NCBI GenBank assembly: GCA_943735955.1
Contig: OX030957.1
Location: forward strand, 9,531,100-9,595,099
Length of the DNA: 64,000 bases
Origin: Piscicola geometra
Lineage: Eukaryota; Annelida; Clitellata; Hirudinida; Piscicolidae
Direction of reading: 5' to 3'
Positions 51,801 to 64,000 of the stretch are shown here, piece by piece. Positions within the stretch are counted from its first letter, which is position 1, and each line of letters opens with the position of its first letter. Below the pieces are notes generated by a model, which saw only the letters and a list, made by a program, of their open reading frames with translations, made no database searches and was not told where the DNA came from. The translations under genes were made by a program, and so were the position numbers.

Positions 51801-52966
51801 TTCTTATAAGATACAAAGTTATACCGTTGAAAAACTACCGAGGATGGCAAAAAAACCTTCATGATTATATATCTGGCTCTGAACATGGCCGTCAATGGCT
51901 AGTAAAGTTTAAGTTTAACTATTGCTACTCTTTATAAAAAACTTAAGAGACATGAGTCTATGAAATTTGAAACTATGAAATCAGCTATTTCTAGAAAGCG
52001 TTGAAACGAAAAAAATGTTTACTGCACCAATAAGTTACACAAATCTAAAACTTTGCAAAAAATAGTAATTAAAACACATTCAATGAATATAATACTCTTG
52101 AACTTATTATAAACGGCATTTCTTTAGGTGCAAATTCGTCCATGGAAGCTCTCTGACTGTGACTTCGTACTGGATGGCGCTCAACCACTGGACCCCAGGA
52201 AGACCGTTTTTGTTGGAGGTGTTCCAAGACCCATGAGAGCGGGTGGGTGTCTCGTATAACTTTTCTAATTTATATTAATTTTTTAGTTTATTTCCCGTTT
52301 TAATAAATTTATTGGAAAATCTTTTTTATTCTTAGTATTTATTTTTTTAGAATTTTTAAAAAACAAATTAATTGAGAAATCTTCGTAATATTGAAAAATC
52401 ACAATATTTCTCGTTCAGTGGAGTTAGCTATGGTGATGTCTCGGATGTACGGGCCGGTATGCTACGCAGGCATCGACACTGACCCTGACCTCAAGTACCC
52501 GAAGGGAGCTGGCAGAGTCACCTTCTCGACACAGCAGAGTTTTCTGTCGGCCATCAACTCCAGATTCGTGCAGTTGCAGCATGGAGACATCGATAAGAGG
52601 GTGGGTATGGTGGGCTGGTGATTGAGGGATTTGGTTTAGAAAAATAGTTATGGAAAAAAAACTCTAATTTATCATGGTGAAATTACACGATTTTTTTTGA
52701 GAACTTAGAAAATAGCGCACATTAATGGCATCATGTAGGTCGAAGTGAAGCCATACGTGCTGGAGGACCAGATCTGCGACGAGTGCCAGGGTCTAAGGAG
52801 TGGAGGCAAGCATGCTCCCTTCTTCTGCGCCAACGTCGTTTGTCTGCAGTACTACTGCGACCAGTGCTGGGCCATTGTGCATTCGACGCCGGGCAGAGAG
52901 TTCCACAAGCCGCTAGTGAAGGATGGGGCTGACAGGCCTAGAACCATGCCTTTTCGAATGTGCTAA
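42847..52966 (+). CDS. CPEB: CPEB2/3/4-type (Orb2-type) mRNA-binding protein
   Basis: Cytoplasmic regulator of polyadenylation and translation that binds U-rich 3' UTR elements. Eight exons: 42847-43536, 44087-44255, 45093-45287, 48834-48923, 51282-51400, 52128-52242, 52419-52600, 52739-52966; phases agree and give 595 aa. Residues 1-335 are a low-complexity Ser/Asn region without a long poly-Gln tract. RRM1 begins at KVFVGGLPPDIDE (about 339) with VDWPHKAESKSYFPPKGY and KGYCFLLF; RRM2 begins TVFVGGVPRPMRAVELA with CYAGIDTDPDLKYPKGAGR and VTF; then the ZZ-type zinc domain, CDEC ... FFCANVVCLQYYCDQCW ... HSTPGREFHKPLV. These motifs are those of CPEB2-4, not CPEB1. RRM1 is split by introns of about 3.5 and 2.4 kb. 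Alternative exons in the N-terminal half are possible. Confidence 0.95.
43537..43680. repeat. GT-rich diverged repeat at CPEB intron 1 donor
   Basis: About three to four diverged units of some 35 bp with the shared core TAGATNTGGTGTTAATG / TTGACTAGAT, starting within about 30 bases of the GTGAGT donor. Confidence 0.55.
45318..45488. repeat. 24-bp minisatellite in CPEB intron 3
   Basis: About six to seven copies of a 24- to 26-bp unit beginning CCTGCTGTTGCTTTGTTGCT, with CCGGCTTTG variants, starting about 30 bases after the exon 3 donor (GAAG|GTGACC). Confidence 0.9.
45660..45735 (+). mobile_element. Retroposon 3' end, solo
   Basis: 'gacttttgtttgcttcgtaa' AGGGCGTTAGACAAATAATTAGTGATTGATTGACTG: the same 3' end as at 16803-16865. 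How far it reaches upstream (perhaps to about 45490) cannot be told. Confidence 0.55.
46300..46420 (+). pseudogene. Degenerate coding fragment, paired with 6470-6610
   Basis: Frames give SLSDGE, IFDGITEVSEKHWWYHMCRY with stops. The paralogous segment at 6470-6610 (minus) has the same order. Probably a decayed transposon protein in CPEB intron 3. Confidence 0.4.
46823..48112. repeat. 18-bp satellite array in CPEB intron 3
   Basis: About 1.3 kb of TCATCATTATCATTTCCA units, very uniform, with 12-bp short units (TCATCATTTCCA) and a few CAGTTCC variants. No unit contains a stop in several frames, so open frames of 445-460 codons run through both strands; these are not genes. Paired 12-bp units at 47088 and 47148 recur at 47280 and 47340, a 192-bp higher-order duplication. 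Confidence 0.95.
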
Positions 52967-53358
52967 TTTAGATAATAGTTTTGTTAGTTTCCTTAGTAGC
53001 CGATTAGTTGATATTAGTTTTCAACTTATTTTAATTCTCGACTTTTGATTTAGTCTAGACTTGTCTGTCACACTTTTTTACATCTAAGCATTTTCATGTT
53101 TTCGATAAAGTTACACGAGTTGATTGGGTTAACAGAGTGATTGAATTCAATTTTCCACGAGTAGAGAAGATTTTTAAACCTATTTTCTTGTTAGATGTTA
53201 CAGAAATTTTACCTTTCTCGGTTCAGTCATAGTTACCTCATTATTTTGCTGAGTTTATCGATTTTAAACTTGCTTTCTTATCGATATTTTTCTTTTAGAA
53301 ATTATAGTTTCAACGTTTGTTTTTTAAATTCAGCATGATATAAATGCTAGTCTTACCT

Positions 53359-53364
53359 AAATAA
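53359..53364 (+). terminator. CPEB polyadenylation signal
   Basis: AATAAA about 390 bases after the CPEB stop, followed by TTTATTTTTGTG. The 3' UTR has TTTTAAT (53029), similar to cytoplasmic polyadenylation elements. Confidence 0.6.
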
Positions 53365-53399
53365 AGTTTATTTTTGTGAAACCATTCTCTCCACATAGA

Positions 53400-54869
53400 T
53401 TTTCTTCTCTTCATATTTAATGTCATATCATTCATTTCAAAGAAGCTTTCAATATATGTTTCACCGGTTCAAAAACCAGGGACGAAGCATGAATAGCACC
53501 AGTACCACGTCCCATCTACCCACACAGAAAGTTTGATATTTATATCACACTTTACTTACTTACTCCTTGCATACTTTCTCTAGTTTAACTTTCGAGTTTG
53601 CTTTTAAACACTTCTTTTTGTCCTCGACAGTCAAACGGCTTAACATATTGTGAAAGGCGACATCTTCGTCATCATTTTTCTACATACCCATCAATCAAAA
53701 ACGGCGATTTATAAACTTTATCTATCATAAGTATTCATTTTAGAGTGTGTTTTTTCCTTTACTTTGTTGAATGATTGTTAGCTAGGAAAATTGATTTTGA
53801 TTTTAGACCGTGTTTTCACCCGTATTATATCATGTCTCGTTTGTTTATACTGCATTTTAATCATAATCTCTTACTCGTTTTTTTCATTGGTAATTAATGA
53901 GATTCAAATTTTACTTTTTTCATTAGCTTTTTGGTTAAATAATTTTCACAAAAATCTATTTATGCTTCAATTTAACAGCAATATTTTCTCCTGTAATACA
54001 ACATTTTGTATTTCTTGTTTCTTATAATTTCATTGCTTAGCTTTTGAACATCTTATTTTTGATAATCATCTTAAAATGGAACAGAATTAAATTACTAAAG
54101 TCTGCTCAAGCCAGATGATTGATAAATGAGACCAGAAATTTCAATATAACAATAACTACTTTGCATAAATTGATTCATGTTCGATATACACTTTTCCCAA
54201 TGCATTTTTTTCATATTTTCGCAGTTAACTTTTCAGCGTTTTTTTTAACTTTTTATAGTATTTTCTTATTTAAAGTTGTTTGTTCATCTTAAATAGATTC
54301 TGTGATTTAGTAGATAGATTTTTGATATCAAAAGAATTTTGTCTTTTTAGATATTTTCATAATCAAAGTTGGTATTGTAAATCTATTTTTGCAGAATATT
54401 TTAGCTTTTGATCGTGTATAGTTTTGTATCCTTACGCATAATTTTTGAAGTTAATGTTTTACATAATTAACTTGCTTGTATCAAAAGCAACAAAACGCTC
54501 TTTTTAACCCGAGCTTTTAACCATCTTTTATTATTTTCTTAATAAATTCACTTTTCCTATAAAAATAAATTTTGCATTTTATAAAACTTCGGCTTTTGTG
54601 CTTTTTGTAATCAAATTCGATTCTAATAGTTGATGCTAGGTTATTTATTTTGGATTTTTGACATTAAATTTTCAATCTTCATTTTTCCTCTATTTTATCT
54701 ACTAAACTTCTAATAAAACGTTTTCTATTATTTTAAAGATATTTATTGCGAGATTTCCCAGTGGAAAAAATATTGGTATTTCAATAGGGCTATGGGATCC
54801 TAAAAATCGTCTACTGCCTCAGAAATAACCGTAAAAAGAGATTTTGTGAAGTTGAAATAGTGAAAAAAT
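53400..54869. other. AT-rich intergenic DNA downstream of CPEB
   Basis: No gene or clear repeat recognised; the frame at 53791-54027 is Phe/Leu/Ile-rich chance sequence. Confidence 0.45.
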
Positions 54870-54985
54870 TCTCCAGAGACAGATATGTTAGTCATCACAG
54901 TGCTAGAAGCGTTATCCATAGACTTTCGCATTGGTTGTTCATGGGAGCTGTTGTACGCAGATGATTTTGTAGCCATAGCTGAATC
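54870..54985 (+). pseudogene. LINE reverse-transcriptase fragment interrupted by a hAT
   Basis: Encodes VLEALSIDFRIGCSWELLYADDFVAIAES: the YADD palm motif with the ExLSxxFRxGCPWELLYADDL pattern of animal LINEs. The reading continues on the other side of the hAT (56160 onward, GAGTCACTGAACAAGCTTGT giving ESLNKLV). Confidence 0.75.
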
Positions 54986-56159
54986 TAGGGGCGCAACCCG
55001 CAAAAAAGACTGGGGGCGGGCTCACTTTTTGAAGAAAAAAACTCAACGGTTTAAATCAAAACTAGCCCTTATAACTAATAAAGAACTTGAGATAGTTTAT
55101 TAATTATACAAAAAACGGCAAACTAAGTTGCATAGTATAATAGAGTGATTAGTTTTTCAATTAAGAGAAAATGTATAAAAAAAGTTTGATATGAGATCCT
55201 AAAAAGTCTTTTAAAATTAACATATTTTAATTTGAAGTACATTTTTATGTGTTTTTAGCTAAAAAAAAATAATTTTTCGATCAGTATGTGAACATTTTTT
55301 GCTCATTCCATTTACTGGAAGAAGTGCAATAGTTGTTTTGTTAGCCGATATTCAGAATAAACTTTGTGAACGACATGCAGACATATTCATCCTAAGATGA
55401 CTTTTAATAAGCCAAAGTGTCGAAAATGCTCTTTCTGCATCTGATGAATTAACTGGCAGAGTCAGAGCAACATCGAGCATATAATGCAGCTCGGGATGAA
55501 AGCTTGTGACCCGAAAAAGTTCTTGCAGTTCGATACATGCAATGAGATCAGACTGAACCGCACGTAAACTTGTTGATGTGAATTTTAACTATTTTTGAAC
55601 TGTTTCAGCATCCTTTCCATGAAGGAGGCATAGCTCCGAAATCTCAGAAGTCATTATTCCATTCTGCAAAGCATCAAGAGCAGCCAAGGCAGGGTTGTCG
55701 AACCGACTGGATAAGTAACCAGATTGAAGATTTCGTAGTATTGTTCTATTTTCAGTTGGGTTGTCTTTGTATTGCTATGCATTGACCAAATTGGCATAGC
55801 TTGCATTGCAACAGAGTCTGTAAGATTTGATGGTAGAGAACGTTATCTTGTGGGTCTGTCTGAATTTAATTGTAAAAAGAAAATCAAAACTGGAATCAGT
55901 TAATATGACAGTAGTTCTTATAGTAAGTTAGTGTTATTTTAGTGGGATCGCTATGTTCTGTGTTGATATATCACATTTTTTGTGAAATAAAGGCCTTATG
56001 GCCATCCAGAAAAAATATTTTTATCCTATGGCATATTGAAAAACCCTTTATCCCATCCCCCCCAAAAAACTCATGGATTTTCGAAAAATTGCGAGACCCT
56101 TTGAATTGGCCCGGGGGGACTTGAGCCCCGTCCAGCCCCCCCTCCTGGTTGTGCCTCTG
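54986..56159 (-). mobile_element. hAT inserted in a LINE fragment
   Basis: Termini TAGGGGCGCAACC and, reverse-complemented, CAGAGGCACAACC; target duplication GCTGAATC (54978-54985) versus GCTGAGTC (56160-56167), 7 of 8. The minus strand at about 55590-55350 encodes FHPELHYMLDVALTLPVNSS and AERAFSTLWLIKSHLRMNMS, a hAT C-terminal region of the THAP0/ZMYM type. Non-autonomous, 1,174 bp. Confidence 0.88.
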
Positions 56160-56569
56160 GCTGAGTCACTGAACAAGCTTGTTAACCCTTAAACACCGTT
56201 CGAAAAAAAAACGTTGGTCGAATCGACCCATCGCATATTTCACAAATGTTTTTACTACAAAATTATTATTTTTTAGTTATAGTGATTTTTTATACTTTTT
56301 TATATAAATGTCATTATCCAAATAGGGTTTATAATGGTAGATGTGAACCATTACAGGCATTGTGGTCAAAGACTGTTTTAATAGTATGAACCAATTTATA
56401 TCACGAAATATATCTGAATTAATATCTAAATTTTGAAGACTCGATTTAATGAATATCAGAAATTTTTAGAGCCAAAAAACAAAGTTTGATCCAATGAACG
56501 CCAAGTTATAAATTATAAAGTCGTTTTAGTTTAAAACAGTACATGCCATATAAATCAAGAAAATATGAT

Positions 56570-56603
56570 GGACTTCTTAATATAGGTCTATATTAAGAAG
56601 TCC
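56570..56603. repeat. Perfect 16-bp inverted repeat, 2-bp spacer
   Basis: GGACTTCTTAATATAG and CTATATTAAGAAGTCC around GT. Both arms match fully. Confidence 0.95.
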
Positions 56604-56764
56604 ATGTCCATAGGCCCTATGGCATAGGGTCACGATCGTTACTAAACATTTAGGAATACTGTAAAACCGAAACTATAAATAGTATTTCACATCTGAAAAG
56701 TGTGTTAGATTTTCAATAAATAGTTAGACAAAGTCATGAAATTAAAACGAAATAACTATCAATC

Positions 56765-56822
56765 AATCAATCAATCACTAATAATTTGTATAGCGCTCTT
56801 TACTAAGTGAACAAAAGCGCTC
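56765..56822 (-). mobile_element. Retroposon 3' end, solo
   Basis: The reverse complement reads AGCGCTTTTGTTCACTTAGT, AAAGAGCGCTATACAAATTA and TTAGTGATTGATTGATTG: same family as 16803-16865. Confidence 0.7.
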
Positions 56823-57090
56823 AATATATTTTGAGTTATTTTTTTTCCTGATGTCTTTAGCACAATTAACTTTTCAGATTAAAACTTTTAAACCATCTTT
56901 TTTTATTGTGTTAAAGAATTAAATTTGTACCATTTCGTTCTATCATAAATTTGAAGCTATTTACACTTGTATTTACTTAAATTCACTATTCACTAGATGT
57001 TTTTTCTAGGTTTTTTTTACGTTGATTATTTTATCGTTCGCGATTTGACTATTTTTTGATTTAAAAGCGTGCTTTCTTGGGAACTGAAAC

Positions 57091-63909
<6,819 letters not shown>

Positions 63910-64000
63910 GTGAGATGGTGGGCAGTAGGGAGGGGTAGGCGTTTTGGGACTCTGTTATATTTTTAGTCGACTCCAACATCGTTTGTTTCCACCATTACTT

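Larger units (their letters stand above)
56168..57090. other. Spacer upstream of NOP14
   Basis: AT-rich; includes a perfect hairpin (56570-56603) and a retroposon tail (56765-56822). The NOP14 promoter should lie in the last few hundred bases. Confidence 0.45.

Overview
This is a window of animal nuclear DNA: strongly AT-rich, intron-bearing, crowded with DNA transposons, retroposons and tandem repeats. The genes are standard metazoan ones. An animal endonuclease IV and an FMRFamide-receptor-like GPCR suggest an invertebrate, perhaps a spiralian (annelid, mollusc or flatworm). The species is inference only; nothing in the sequence fixes it.

Seven genes can be modelled with consistent splice phases. 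From left to right: a peptide-type rhodopsin-family GPCR (minus, 2 exons, 2.1-3.5 kb); MED11 (minus, 3 exons) head-to-head with PIN4/parvulin-14 (plus, 3 exons), start codons about 215 bp apart; NCOA6 (minus, 3 coding exons, about 1,314 aa); an endonuclease IV / APN1 apurinic endonuclease (minus, 8 exons, 375 aa, all nine metal-ligand positions present); a CPEB2/3/4-type (Orb2-type) translational regulator (plus, 8 coding exons, 595 aa, two RRMs and a ZZ-type zinc domain); and the first 10 coding exons of NOP14 (plus), running off the right edge. They are not an operon or pathway, but cover mRNA control (MED11, NCOA6, CPEB), ribosome assembly (NOP14, and probably PIN4), DNA repair (APN1) and peptide signalling.

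Mobile DNA is rich and datable by nesting. Four hAT elements have target-site duplications: one in PIN4 intron 1, a short one in APN1 intron 4, one hAT inserted in another at 36.9-39.8 kb, and one that splits a LINE reverse-transcriptase fragment at 55-56 kb. There is also a truncated second copy of the inner hAT, a degenerate Tc1/mariner element with long inverted repeats, a broken LINE whose 3' tail is shared by a tRNA-derived SINE (SINE-A), a second tRNA-derived SINE (SINE-B), and a retroposon family with a (TGAT)n-type tail.

The least ordinary signal is in introns of CPEB and NOP14. GT-rich minisatellites begin within a few to a few tens of bases of several 5' splice sites, and CA repeats run into or close to several 3' splice sites. 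CPEB intron 3 carries a 1.3-kb 18-bp satellite with a higher-order duplication; NOP14 intron 5 carries a 29-bp minisatellite split by an array of about 300-bp AT-rich units. Remaining stretches (most of 3.5-13 kb, 14.4-15.4 kb, 40-42.5 kb, 53.4-54.8 kb) are AT-rich DNA in which I see no gene.
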